Positions 1 to 13,900 of a stretch of DNA of 64,000 nt are shown one piece after another. Positions within the stretch are counted from its first letter, which is position 1. Each line of letters opens with the position of its first letter. The notes below the pieces were generated by a model, which was not told the origin of the DNA, searched no databases, and was given only the letters and a program-made list of their open reading frames with translations. Source of the DNA: Brachyhypopomus gauderio (taxonomy: Eukaryota; Chordata; Actinopteri; Gymnotiformes; Hypopomidae); contig NC_135228.1 of assembly GCF_052324685.1 (NCBI RefSeq), forward strand, positions 16,635,111 to 16,699,110, in the 5' to 3' direction. The translations under genes and the position numbers were made by a program.

Positions 1-1480
<1,480 letters not shown>

Positions 1481-1529
1481 CTTTTAGGATGTGCCCGTGA
1501 AGCACTTACTTTAACACATTAAATCGAGT

Positions 1530-3030
1530 GAAATGAAGGAAACCCTGCTGGAGAGTGAGAGTAGCCAAAAATAAAAAATAAAGGTACAAAAATAAGTAAC
1601 CACCACACACATACTACAACCTAGTTACTTACCCACTTAGTTATTAGCCTATATGGTTGAGGGGCACTAGCATATGGGAAGGGCATGCAGTAGAGGAGGT
1701 GGGGGGTCATTGTATGAGGCAATGATGGATTGTAAATTACTAAAATATAATATATTAAACACAGGGCCTCCACCCTGTCTCTTGCGGTGGGGCCCCAGAA
1801 ATTTGCTCTACGCCGCTGCTGGGGGTGAGGGCTGAGTAAGGGACCAGAAATCAATACAAATAGCGCCTTTGGTCTATATATTTTTTCGTTATTGCCCCTC
1901 CATATTGACTTAGAAGACCTAGATGACCGAACTGAAGAACTAACGCCAACTGCGAGCGACTTATCTTCCCATCAGTCCACTGTCTCCTGTGCGCACAGGA
2001 CACTAAACTACAGCAGGACACGCGCGCGCGAGAACAGCAGTTCTGACAGTGAGCATGACCTTCCAAAATGTGTTACCGAGTGACTCTAACCTCTTCGACA
2101 GCTCTTTTCTTTTCATAAAACGCCATATGGTAACAACCGATCGCCCAAAACAGTCCCGACAGGACTAAGCATAGCCAGGACCTTCCGACGGCCTGGCACC
2201 ATCCGACAACCGACGGTCGCCCCAGGTCCTGTAGCCTGAGTAGTGCCCATCAGATTTCATCACTGTACAAACAGCTCATATCTCGGTGTGTTAGTGCTTG
2301 CTGATGATACAGCACTTCTGGTTAACTTCCCTGGGTGTAGCAGTAAAGATAAGAATATCTGCCATCTTGCGGACTGAACTGGTACAATTGAACTATCGTA
2401 ATTCCCTTCAGGATTACACATTACTGAACATCTCTGTAGTGCTGTCATACATTTAGTCAGTAAAGGCTGTAGTAGCTGTGCTATTTATTTCAAGTCATCT
2501 CATCCGATACACATTTGATGAAGACCCATCTATGCACATTCTAAACTCGAAACTTTATTCTAGCATTTTAATTTCCAAGCAAGGTTATTATAGCTAGGCA
2601 AAATATACTATGTAGTTTTTCAACGAACCCTTTGATTTCGGTAATAAAAATGCTTAGGCTATGCATTATTGTCTATTACAGGTGATGATAAACACCGGTC
2701 GTACCTTTGAAAGCCTGCTCTGCTGCTCTGTTCTTGTTTTAGAGAAGTGGGACAGGAATTATTGCATTATAAACAGATTCTTGCAAATCAGGTTTTCTTG
2801 GTTTGGTCAGACACGTGGGGGTTAAGAGACTCATTTTCGGAAGACTTCACGGAGTTTTAACAACAAATCCAAACCGAAACTGTCGTTTCTAGGAAACTCG
2901 AGTTTAGTGAAGTTTAGGGCACAAATTGTGAAACCTGACAACCTGCTCACTGATAAATGTACTGCAGCCTTTTGAAAAACGGCTTTTGTGTTTGCACACC
3001 CACACCCACACACACCTACACACAAATGTG
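1530..3030. other. Intergenic stretch, no gene seen
   Basis: This lies upstream of tmem45b. I see no splice-consistent coding exon on either strand. Around 1960-2250 the base composition becomes richer in GC and CpG, including a short run of alternating CG near 2020, but no promoter can be assigned. Confidence 0.5.
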
Positions 3031-3037
3031 TGTGAAT

Positions 3038-3128
<91 letters not shown>
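3038..3128. repeat. (TAGA)n / (GACA)n microsatellite
   Basis: About 17 TAGA units run directly into about 6 GACA units. Confidence 0.95.
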
Positions 3129-3129
<1 letters not shown>

Positions 3130-3330
3130 GACAGAATCAGAAAAAGTTTTATTGTCAATGAACTAGGAATTTGCTTCGGCATGAAGGTGAAATATAAATA
3201 GAATGAATAAAAACGAATAAAAATACAGAAGGCAATGTACAACAACAGTACTATATACAGCAGTGCATGTGGAGTAGTGCATTCCAAGTAAAGTGACTAA
3301 GGCAGGGTTGTAAGATAGATAGATAGATAG
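3129..3330. repeat. Probable LINE 3' tail flanked by GATA repeats
   Basis: The phrase 'aatcagaaaaagttttattg' followed by 'caatgaactaggaatttgct' resembles the 3' ends of L2/CR1/Rex-type LINEs that are abundant in teleosts. A second short GATA tract at about 3313-3330 closes the segment. No reverse-transcriptase frame is present, so the family assignment is tentative. Confidence 0.4.
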
Positions 3331-3339
3331 AGTAGGTTT

Positions 3340-4380
3340 TTTCATTCATACTGGAGATGGACGAGGTTGATTATTCTTTATTATTGTACTGATTATTATT
3401 TATATTCGTTTTATATGATATACAAGATCAATATACAAACCAATAAATTAGAGAAACTAAAAGTAATAATAATGGCCTATGTAATGTAATAATAACGTTA
3501 GTACTTATCCATACCTGTGCTGTTGTCCGTGCGGACACCAAGGGGTATTGGTGTAGCTCCTTCTGTTTTGTAATGGAAATAACCAAGCGACCTGTCTAAA
3601 TCATGCGCACACCTGTTCATCGACTCCGCCTATTTGCGCTATACAAATAATCGAATTCATGCACGCTCAACGTATCTATGCAGCTCCCAATTCTGCGTTT
3701 CAATTCACAATTAATAAAAAATGTTACGTTTAACTTATTATTATATTGGTGAATATATATAAAAATAAATAATGCTATTCAAATATTTGAATCAGTGGGG
3801 TTAAGATGAACAAAGTTTCTGTCCCAAGGGCAGATGTTTATAACATTATAATTCTACGGTTTGTTGGCGAATGTGTGAGTTTAGATTAATGTGTAACCTA
3901 CTCTCACGGAAGTGAAAAGAGACAATGTGCCATAATGAGGAGAAGGCGAGGGAACTTTGCTCCCTATGACAATCGCATTTTATTGTAGTCTCGTCTAGTG
4001 ACTTTGCTCTGATAAGCTCTCAGTAGCTCGAATATATCATTAAGCAGCTCGTTAAGCAGAACCAGGACAACATCTCCCTTGCATGTAAACAATATGATGT
4101 GCAATTGGTCGTCTTTCTGCAAAATACAAGTACATATTATGAAGTTTGTATGTTTTACAGAATCTGTGTAAGGGCAGCTTACACGTGAAACTACTAGTGA
4201 TTAAATGTAAAGATCTTAAATTACAAGGAATACACACAGTCAAACATTCTCCTCATGGAAAAAAATAATTAATAACATTTACATAACAATAAAACTTAAC
4301 ATGCATAATCTAAAACTGCAATCCCACATAAATAATTGTAAAATAAATTTCCAAACATCCAAGGTGTTTTAACTGTAAGC
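3340..4380. other. AT-rich intergenic stretch
   Basis: No coding exon is seen. A minus-strand AATAAA lies at 3979-3984 and could serve gng8, about 400 bases past its stop. Confidence 0.4.
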
Positions 4381-4382
4381 AG

Positions 4383-4739
4383 CTACAAAATAACACAGAA
4401 GATCTTTTTCTCTCTAAAGGGGTTTTCTGAGGATGGAACAGGGGTGACCAGGGGATCCTCTTTGGCGTGAGTTTCACAGTAGGACATCAGCTCAGCTGCT
4501 GCTTTAGATACCTGGTGAAGGAAAGACAGATGATGTAGAAATCAGTCCAGGAAATACATGCAGGTATTACATCATTTAATATCTGAATGCTTTACTATTG
4601 CTACTGCTTATACACACACACACACACACATACATATATATTACTATACTCTTACCATCATTCTGTCAATGTTGACCTCCAGTTTTAGCTGTTCTACTGT
4701 TTTTCGAGCATCTGCTATCTTGGCCATATTGTTCGACAT
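4383..4739 (-). CDS. gng8: gng8, G-protein gamma subunit 8-like
   Basis: Small subunit that pairs with a G-beta protein and anchors heterotrimeric G proteins at the plasma membrane. There are two coding exons: 4656-4739 (28 residues, from ATG to a GTAAG donor) and 4383-4511 (42 residues plus stop), giving 70 residues, the family's usual size. The N-terminus [20 protein letters not shown] and the block NIDRMM match the GNG2/GNG8 group, and MSNNMAKIA points to GNG8. The second exon holds [21 protein letters not shown], the conserved beta-binding C-terminal half. The protein ends in the CaaX box CVIL; a final Leu predicts geranylgeranylation. A GTAAG donor at 5790-5794 could end an upstream untranslated exon, but this is only a guess. 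Confidence 0.93.
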
Positions 4740-4744
4740 TTTGC

Positions 4745-6460
4745 TCTGTCAAAAATAACTCCACCAGCACTCTTCCAAGCAAGTGATTCAGTTTAGTCCT
4801 ACAATCAGAGATAAATATACATTTAATGTGAGCCTAATTTTTTAAGATAAGTTTCGTAAGTATATTGTTTAATCCGAAATGTTTTATTTCTTTCAAATCA
4901 GTTCTTTATATACTGCCACAGTACAATCCTTTTCTTAAATCTGTAATATACCCTGTAATTCACAATTGTACCTGTCATTTATTTATCATGTCATACTGCA
5001 ACCACAATTGGCTATCTAAACACTGTAAAGTGAATTTAAATCCCGCTGATGCATAATAAATGATCAAATCAAATAACAAGGTCCCTGATTAGCTTAGCTA
5101 TTTCACCTGATGCTTTACTGCTTTTTCATCAGACTCTGGTGAGCAGCTGTAATTGTTTTGGTTCTCCTGGTCTCAGCTGGTTGGGTATAGTATGGGTCTC
5201 AGTGGGAGAACCCAGCCCCAGTGTAACTATCCTCAAGAGGCAGAGGCACCAGCCTGTGCAATGTCCCATGCCTCTCACGCTTACCTTCTGTAACCTCTTA
5301 TTTGAACTGTAGCTTTAGCTCAATTAATGAATAATTCACAACTGCACAGTGATTCTCGTGTATAAAGGATTTGTGTTCTAATGTTGAATCTCATGGGTGT
5401 TTTTTTCCCAAATAATCTAAAATAAATGAAATTGATCAAAGCTAAAACTAAAACAATTTCTTTAGCTAACTTTGATACAAGTGCACATTATCTGTGCAAC
5501 TTAACCCTTTGTCCATTCTGTTTTTACCATCTTGTGCACAATTTATAATTACAAGTTATAATTTCAATAACAAGTTCTACAATAATTTGTTTTTGCAGTG
5601 GTCATACATTTTAATATAGTACATCTGCAATTCTGTAATACTGTATTTGCAATATGATAATACTACCCTTTATACATTTTCATCAGACACTCAGTTTAAT
5701 AACTTCATTAGTAGTAATTTTCTTTGTTAAAATATATTTTAAAAAATACACCTTTATACTTTACAAGAAAAAATATATTAACGAGAGACTTACCACTGTT
5801 GGAATGGTGCTGCGTCTAGAATGCTATCGGTAGAAACAAAGCTTTATTGATGGTCATATGAAGCCACCATTAGCAACCTCACAGCAACAAATGAGGAGAC
5901 ACCGAGGAGTTAAGTGGAGAGGAGGGACAGAAAAGGTTGCCTCCTCTCATAATTAGCTTTTAGTCCTCCCCCATGTCGGGTTGCGGAGGTAAGTCCCAGA
6001 CTCCATGCAGTGTGACCTTCTATTGAGTGTGCCAAGTGTAGCCATTGGTGACAGATATGCGGCAAAATAGGAAAAAGCACTGTTGTGATTTATGTCTTTA
6101 CATTTATGTTATAAATTTAACCAATGTGAAAGTAAAACTGTAGCCCAGGAATTGACAGGCGTTATGGCAATATGCTCGTAATTAAAAGCTGATTGGTGGG
6201 GGTTAATTATATTTGTTATTATGTTTTGTTGTTAAATGTAACTTAATGAAATGTACTTTCTCTCTTCAGTGCTTGTTACCAAGAGCCTGGGGCTTAGCTT
6301 ACTCACTGGAAATGTGCGTTTTTTCTTCTCTCTACCAACCTGTTACCCATGATTTTGTTGGTGGCCTTATTCCAGTCCCTTTTGTGCATAAGTTCTGTCT
6401 TTGATATGAAAAAAGATTGAAGTTGTGGACTTTTGTTGCTGTTTTGCTAGTCCCGTGTTG
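4745..6460. other. Upstream region of gng8, no coding exon seen
   Basis: This region probably contains the gng8 5' untranslated exon and promoter. A possible minus-strand donor lies at 5790-5794, next to a GC-richer patch at about 5880-6010. Nothing else could be supported. Confidence 0.35.
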
Positions 6461-6767
6461 TACTACTATCTACCTTTAGGACTCAGGCCCACTGTTTCCA
6501 GTATTTAAATAAAACTTTACTAAATATTTAGAATACTCTTTCTTATTCAGAATACACCCATCTAGTCCAAACCATTGAGCACACGCTGCAGTCAAAGAGG
6601 AAGAAGCTTCCTGTTCCTTCCTCAAAGACGTGCAGCAGAGTCTTGGGAGATGCAGGTTGTGGATTTCACAGCGGGAGGTTTGAATTCCTCCTCCAGACTT
6701 TAATGTCAAATGCCTCATTAGCCGCTGCTTTCTGCTGCTGTCATTTCTTGGTCTACATCCCAGCAAG

Positions 6768-6935
6768 GAGTGAATGAGTGATGCGGAGAGTGAATGAGTG
6801 ATGCGGAGAGTGAATGAGTGATGCGGAGAGTGAATGAGTGATGCGGAGAGTGAATGAGTGATGCTGAGAGTGAAAGAGTGATGCTGAGAGTGAAAGAGTG
6901 ATACGGAGAGTGGAAGAGTGATACAAAGAGTGGAC
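6768..6935. repeat. 20-bp minisatellite, about 8 copies
   Basis: The unit is 'gagtgaatgagtgatgcgga'. Units at the right end are more diverged than those at the left. No gene is associated with it. Confidence 0.95.
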
Positions 6936-6959
6936 AACAGCTTCACCCCTTAAACAATT

Positions 6960-7540
6960 TCAATATCTCAATATTAGAATCAGTCATTTTGCCTCATGTT
7001 CAAAACATATCAGACTTTCTAATGAGGGTTTCTTGAACATGCATATTTCATAATGTAACAGCTTCTCGTTAGTGTTTTTTTAAGAGCTTTACTACTGTTT
7101 AATTCTCTAGTTAACATCTTTCTAAGTAGAAGGAAAGATTAGAAGTTGACATTAGAAACATTAGAAACATTCCACTTAGGCACAAATTGTGTTCACCCCA
7201 GTAAATCTGCATATCTGGTGTCTACCTCCAGTTCTGGAGGGTCACAGCACTACAAAAACTAGTGTTCATTCAACATATCTGATTTAAGTTCTTGGGTAAT
7301 TACCAAAGTCCCCTCACACCCCTTCTACTGATCTGTTAATGACATTTTTAAAATTAATTAAAATAAGTTAGTCTGGGAAAAGAATGAGTTAAGTAGGTCA
7401 AATAACTACTAACCTCTGCAGTTCTACAGCCCTTCAGGAACCGAGTTTCACAACCCTACTGTAGATCAAAAGATTTCATCAGAGGCCTATTAAACTGAAT
7501 CAGTGACCCCAGGGCATTTTAATTTGAGAAATTGCAGAAT
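6960..7540. other. Intergenic stretch, no gene seen
   Basis: AT-rich sequence between the minisatellite and the sycn 3' end. I see no exon or recognisable repeat here. Confidence 0.4.
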
Positions 7541-7543
7541 TAT

Positions 7544-7549
7544 TTTATT
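7544..7549 (-). terminator. sycn polyadenylation signal
   Basis: An AATAAA on the minus strand, about 85 bases past the sycn stop codon. Confidence 0.7.
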
Positions 7550-7633
7550 TGATTAAAACAAAATTCCAGTGACACATGGGTTCACAACTATTAATTTCAA
7601 AAGTCTCTTTTGCCCAGTTCACTTCAGTAGCCT

Positions 7634-8029
7634 TTAGCATGTGCAGTAGTATGCGGAGATGTCATTGTTCCAGGTTCCAAACAGGCCCTGCTTCACATCT
7701 TTGAGGCGGTACACCACGCCAGCACCAAACTTCCTCTTGCTTCCATTCTTCTTGATGCGGGACCACACGGTCAGGCTGCAGAACTTGCTCACCACCAGAG
7801 AAGAGGCGCGGTTGTTCCAGCGCAGCGGCATTGTGGGAACGTCTTCGTTGGGGTTGATATCAAGGTACTGTCCTCCACAGCTTTGCTCGTAATAGTAGTT
7901 GCTGTCCTCATACAAGCGGGCGCAGAGTTTGTTGCCCTCTGCGTCTTTCAGGGAGCCTGGGTCAGGGCACTGGGCATCCAGGCCCAGGAAGCACACAGCA
8001 CAAAGAAGAAGGATGATGGCTCCCTTCAT
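7634..8029 (-). CDS. sycn: sycn, syncollin
   Basis: Syncollin is a small protein of pancreatic zymogen granules. It binds the inner face of the granule membrane and aids regulated exocytosis. This single-exon frame encodes 131 residues. The first 20 or so (MKGAIILLLCAVCFLGLDAQ) form a clear secretory signal peptide. The mature part carries the family pattern in order: C-P followed by the KLCARLY block, YYYEQSCGG, NNRASSLVVS, C-x-LTVWSR, GTWNNDISAYYC and a final Cys. The Cys spacing agrees with the disulfide-linked mammalian protein. I chose the ATG at 8029 because it begins the signal peptide and lies just downstream of a TATA box. An in-frame ATG at 8134 lies upstream of that TATA box and would add 35 residues unlike a signal sequence. 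Confidence 0.93.
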   Translation of the reverse strand: MKGAIILLLCAVCFLGLDAQCPDPGSLKDAEGNKLCARLYEDSNYYYEQSCGGQYLDINPNEDVPTMPLRWNNRASSLVVSKFCSLTVWSRIKKNGSKRKFGAGVVYRLKDVKQGLFGTWNNDISAYYCTC

Positions 8030-8076
8030 GATTTTAGCGTGTTGGATGAACCAGGCTGTAAAGAGTCTTGGTCCAG

Positions 8077-8085
8077 CCTTATATA
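8077..8085 (-). promoter_or_regulatory. TATA box of sycn
   Basis: The minus strand reads TATATAAGG, about 50 bases before the start codon. This is typical of an abundantly expressed acinar-cell gene. Confidence 0.75.
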
Positions 8086-8099
8086 CGCAGAGGCACCGC

Positions 8100-8720
8100 T
8101 TGCCAGCGGTCAGTGTGTGTGAATGCAAGTGCAAGCAAACAGATGGGATGAAGGTTGCTCATGGGAGTTTGAGCACAATGTTTACTTGTGACTCAGGCAA
8201 GTGTATTTATCAGATAATAATAATAAAAAAACAAGCAGTTTTGTACTCTTGTCAGTGTTTGTTATTAGTCCTGTTTCATAGACCAGGTTTTTTAAAAGGT
8301 ACTAACTGAGATCATGGGTTCAATTCTCATGCAACACGCACACTCTCCAACTGATAAATATTATAAATATGTAACTGACACTGGACAAGAGATTCTTCCA
8401 AAATGCAATGCTTTCAACATTATCACAGTTTTTTTTTCCAGCCATAATTTTGATCTCTCAGATGTCTCAACTGCATCAGACAGTTAAGGGAAATTATTTA
8501 AACTAAATTATCAAACAATTATTTTTTTGGATAAAAATGTATATTTTATGTTTTCCAAATTGAAACAAAAGCATTGACCCTAATTCTAGTCAATGTCATG
8601 ACATGACATGACATGATCTGATTTAATATGCACTGCAGGTTTAACAGAAACAATTCATCACCAAGAACTCATTCCGGGAAATCCTACAACCAAATGAATA
8701 CATCCTCTAAGTCCATTGAA
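8100..8720. other. sycn upstream region
   Basis: An E-box (CAGATG) lies near 8140. No convincing full PTF1 bipartite site could be read. The remainder is AT-rich and without genes. Confidence 0.35.
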
Positions 8721-8722
8721 TC

Positions 8723-8868
8723 CATGGACGTAATTTTGATTTCAAAAGTGGGGGGGACATGGATTCGTCGCTATTTAAATATTTGGTTTTAACCCTAAAA
8801 ACTGGGGGGGACCAAAACCGGCTTTTGAAAAAGTGGGTCCCCCCCCCCCCCCCCAAATTACGTCCGTG
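8723..8868. mobile_element. hAT-type MITE, 146 bp, with intact target duplication
   Basis: Terminal inverted repeats read CATGGACGTAATTTT on the left and CACGGACGTAATTTG on the right, inward from each end. The element is flanked on both sides by the same 8-bp word, attgaatc (8715-8722 and 8869-8876). An 8-bp duplication points to the hAT superfamily. The interior has runs of G and of C and no coding capacity, so the element is non-autonomous. The perfect duplication suggests a fairly recent insertion. Confidence 0.85.
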
Positions 8869-8879
8869 ATTGAATCAGC

Positions 8880-9400
8880 ACAAATAACGTAAAATGCCCG
8901 AGCTGCATTAAAGTGAGAGCGTACTGTATTAAAAATAAATGAACCTCTGCGTCTCTCCAAACCACCTGTGAAAGTTCACAGTTGGAGGGGTTATGAAACG
9001 TCTGCATCATGACCGTGATGTCTCCTGATCCCAGCCTCCCCTGGGCGCGATCCTCGACCAGACCCATTTGTACTGCTTTACTAAATACTAATTTTAAAAA
9101 GTATGTAAACGTAGGGTGAGGTCCAATATTATAAAAAAAAAGAAAATACAAAGTGGTCTCAGATTGTCATAAAAGCTTTGTAATATGAACGCACAAGCCG
9201 GATATGATAAAGGTTACATTTATTTATCAACGACTTAACCATTTGATGTCTTACGCAGCCGCTTCCATAACAGCTGTCGACAAAAACTCCAACACGCGCC
9301 ATTAAATAAACACACCAATCTGACCCCAGAACGGTGCACGACGACTTCCGGGAGTTCCAGGAAGTTACGTCATTGAGACGCTGGTTTCCTTCTTGCGCGC
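8880..9400. other. Upstream region of rfc2
   Basis: No other gene is supported. The last 100 bases before the rfc2 ATG are richer in CpG (for example 9390-9400 is TCTTGCGCGC), as expected for a TATA-less housekeeping promoter. Confidence 0.4.
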
Positions 9401-9406
9401 GGGAAC

Positions 9407-10886
9407 ATGGACGTCGAGATGAAAGATGTTGATGGAAAACAAAGTGAAGCAGACTCTCAGCATGACAGGGACGATGTTCCGAAGACGTCCAGCACTTACG
9501 AACTCCCATGGTAGGGACGTCTACAGCCTTATCGGGCCAAACGTTATAGAACCGGAGCTAAAGATACAGTAGCTAGCTACCTGTTTTATAAAGAGTAGCT
9601 AGCTTAGATAGGTGAGCAACGCTGCTATGAGCTAATAACGTTATTTTAATAACTTACGTGTTAACTTGTTATTTTTCTAGGGTTGAAAAATACAGACCTC
9701 TGAAGTTGAGTGAAGTTGTTGGAAACGAGGAAACTGTCAGCAGATTGGAGGTCAGTTGCCAGTGCATTATAAATGTGCGCAAGTACACTAAAGTGCATAT
9801 GTAAGGGATTTATTTACACATGTGCATATATGTAAGGGCATTATTTACACTAAAGTGCATATGTAAGGGCTTTATTTACACTAAAGTGCATATTTATTTA
9901 CACCAAAGTGTGTGTATAGTGTATAACTGCTCTTTTTTCCTCTGCTGGTTCAACAGGTGTTCGCTAGAGAGGGAAATGTACCCAACATAATTATTGCAGT
10001 AAGTTCAGATTTTGTAACTTTACAAACCTATAATTTGAAATAATAATTTATCTGAACATCAGCTCAGCAATTGTGCTTATTGACAGTCATGCTAACAATC
10101 TGATCTAATAATCAGAGTATGCTGTGTTTAAAGGGACCTCCAGGTACTGGAAAAACAACAAGCATTTTGTGTTTGGCAAGGGCACTACTGGGTCCTGCGA
10201 TGAAGGATGCTGTGCTTGAGCTGAATGCCTCAAATGATCGGTGAGTACTACTGGGATAGACACGTCAGCCATGTTCTCCTGCATGGACATGAGTGAAAAG
10301 AATGATTTTCCTTGCATATGCATGGCAAAGTTAATTAGGACTTTGTTGGATTGCATTTCCCAAACTTTTGAGCATTTAAAAAGATACCCTGATCCCAGAT
10401 TTCAGTTAACTCACTCGCTGGGATGGTGATGGTGAAATAATAGTTTAGTAGTAGTCTGACTCAATGGTGTCTTGAATTCTGGCCTATCTGTACTATTTCC
10501 TAGGATGTATTCTGTGATCAGAAGCAAAGCACTTTGTAAGTCGCTCTGGATAAGAGCGTCTGCTAAATGCCGTAAATGTAAATGGTGAGGTGGCACTTGT
10601 TGGAGAAAGCTGCACTTGGAATCTTGAAGCAGGCTCTCTTCAAGAACACTTCCTTGAATGTACATGTAAAAAGAATCACAATCTTTGTTTTGGTCTGTGT
10701 TTTTATTCATTTCAGAGGGATTGACGTTGTCAGAAACAAGATCAAGATGTTTGCCCAGCAAAAAGTTACTCTTCCTAAAGGGCGTCACAAAATTATCATT
10801 CTGGATGAAGCTGACAGGTAACAAATGGTAACAAATACAAAAGATTGGGACATGAACAGATGTATTGGAATGTCAGACTAATTGTA

Positions 10887-10936
<50 letters not shown>

Positions 10937-13900
10937 TATATAAAGTATGACTGATGGAGCTCAGCAGGCTCTGAGAAGAACTATGGAGATCTACTCTAAG
11001 ACAACACGATTTGCCTTAGCCTGCAATGCCTCAGACAAGATTATAGGTGACTTCCCGTCTGGTGTTGTTACAATTAATTAAACAATCTCACTCATAAGAG
11101 AGAATATACAATATATATGTTTACATTATATGCAATATAAATATTTTTCTAACCAGAGACATGATGTTGTCCTATTCCCATAGAACCCATTCAGTCCCGC
11201 TGTGCCGTCCTGCGTTACAGTAAACTGAGGGATGAACAGATCATGACGAGACTTTTGGAAGTGGTGGAGAAAGAGAACCTACACACCACCAATGACGGCC
11301 TGGAGGCCATTATCTTCACTGCCCAGGGAGACATGAGACAGGTCAGTGGGGGGGACGTCCTGGGCTTAACGCTAAACTTGACACTATTTAGTGTGCCGTG
11401 ATGTTCATGTTACGGTGCACAATTTGTGTCTCCAGGCCCTGAACAATTTACAGTCTACAAATTCAGGATTTGGTTTTATCAACAGTGAAAATGTGTTCAA
11501 GGTAGATACAAGTTTGATGTTTTCCACTTCCCACACATTGATTATAGCTGGAGAACTGATAAAAAAAAATGATGAAGTGATTTAAACACGTGTAAGATGT
11601 ATCTGCTGGAAATTACAGCTTTTGCCTCTCTTCAGGTATGTGATGAACCACACCCTCTTCTGGTTAAAAGCATGCTTGACCACTGTGTCAGTGCTAATAT
11701 TGATGAGGCTTATAAGGTAATGGCAGATAATATTTCTGTTAACATTAATTGCTCAGGATGCAAGTAAAAATGTAAACTACAGCATACAGTACTAATTAGT
11801 TATATATTCTCATTCAATAGATAATTGAACAGCTTTGGTTGCTTGGCTACTCTCCAGAAGACATAATAGGCAACATTTTCAGGGTGTGTAAGACCTTCCA
11901 AATGCCAGAGTACTTGAAGCTGGAGTATATCAAGGTAAGGAGCTTGTTTTTTACTCTGCTTCACTCATTCTACAGGTAGTGCAACCACATTTTTAAAACT
12001 GTTGTGGACAACACTCATACACTACTCACAAATTTAGGGATGTTTGGCTTTCAGGTGACGTTTCAGGATGAACCTGAAATCCACTCAAACCTTTACAGGT
12101 GGACTTATTGTGACCTTCTACTTTTGAATGGCCCCTGCCCAACTGTTCAGTGTTTCAGTACGTTTGACATAACTTGCTGTTCTCTAATGAGCTTAACAGC
12201 AAAATTCACAATAGGTGTGTGATCCATGAATCAACCGATACATTTTCTTGTTCATTTAGAATTTGTATTTAAACAGTCCTCCTCGTCATGCTGTTCACAG
12301 TTTGACATCAGGAGACAAAGGTAACACATAACAATTGATCAATAGCACCTTGCCATTATGAGGTTTCAAACAGGATGTTTTGAGACGGAAGTGGCCACTG
12401 AGTGTAGAGTGTCGCAGAGTGTAGTTAGCAGGTTGCAACAGAGACAGTGAGACTAGAAGTGTCACAGAAAGGCATGAAAGTGGATGTCTTGTGGCCACAT
12501 CCCACACTGGTGACCACTTCGTTGTGAACAGTGCCCCGTGGAACCCGATGATGAACACCACACAACTCCAGACACATTTCAGGGAGGTGAGAGGCACCCG
12601 AGTGTCCTGTCCCATCATTCCACACCATTTACATCAGAGTGGTCTGCATGCTAGACGACCTGCAAGGGTACCTGACCACACCACCAGACACAGGTGTCAT
12701 CATCTCGCATGGACCAGGGAGCATTTACGCTGGACAAGGGACCAGTGAGACTCCGTGATGAGTCTGTTCACTGATAAGTTGATTCACGCCGAGCAGAAAA
12801 GATGCCCACCTACAATGTTGGAGACATCAAGGAGCATTGTGCATTAGCCACTGTCACCACACGAGCTTTTGGTGGTGGTGGTCTAGTTAGGTGTGTCTAG
12901 TCAACACAGAACTGTCCTACACTTTGACAACCCCATACTACTTGAATATCATCATTAAGCCAGTCATTGTGTAGTCAGTCTATAGGATCATCTGAGTCAC
13001 CGTGTAGAGCAGGGGTGCCCAATACGTCGAAGGAAGTGAGGGTAGATCGCATGACATTAAAATGTAAGGGATGAATGACTATCATACATCTGCACTGATG
13101 GCTGTATTTTGATTGACAAACAGGGTAGCCAATCTGACGTCTGAACTTCTGACCACCTACGCATCCGCGTTAAACTGCTCTAACTTGTTCAGTTACCTTG
13201 CTGCATAGCTAGCCTCCAAGTTATTTAAACTAATTACAACAAAGGGTATAAAAATGAGTGCCATAGCTGGTCCGAGTAAGAAGCCTAAAACTAAAGAAGG
13301 GAAATGTGTAGCGGCATTTTCGGACTGTTAAAGCATAATTTCGGGTGAGTAACTTAATTGTTAAGCACAAGAAGTCCTTCCAAGACGGAGAGATGATAAA
13401 AGAGGCATTTGAGCTATCGAGGAATACAGTTACAATTATCGCTACAATTAGCAATTCTTTACAATACTTTATAAATATAAATAAAATACTTTATTTATCC
13501 TAAAAGGAAAAGGAAACAAAGAATACACAATATTAAATAGTAATAATAACTTAAATAATGATAATATAGAAGAAATACATTTGTTTTGTATTTTTATTGT
13601 AGGTAGATAATTTTGACTTGGTCATCTTTTAAGTAGCTCGCAAGCTGAAAAGGTGTGGGCACCCCTGGTGTAGAGGCTTGTAACTCTGTACCCCAGAACA
13701 TCAATGATCTGAGGGCCCTTCAAGAAGAGGGATGCCATGTCTCAGCAGACAATCAGTCAACTTGTGAACCGCATGAGACGTCGTTGTCAAACTGTAATTG
13801 ATGCTTAAGGGCACATGACAAGTTATTGAGACACTGACATTTTTTGTCGGGGTATGCCCTCCACTGCCTTTAGTTTCAATAAATTGTTTGAGATGAGGAA

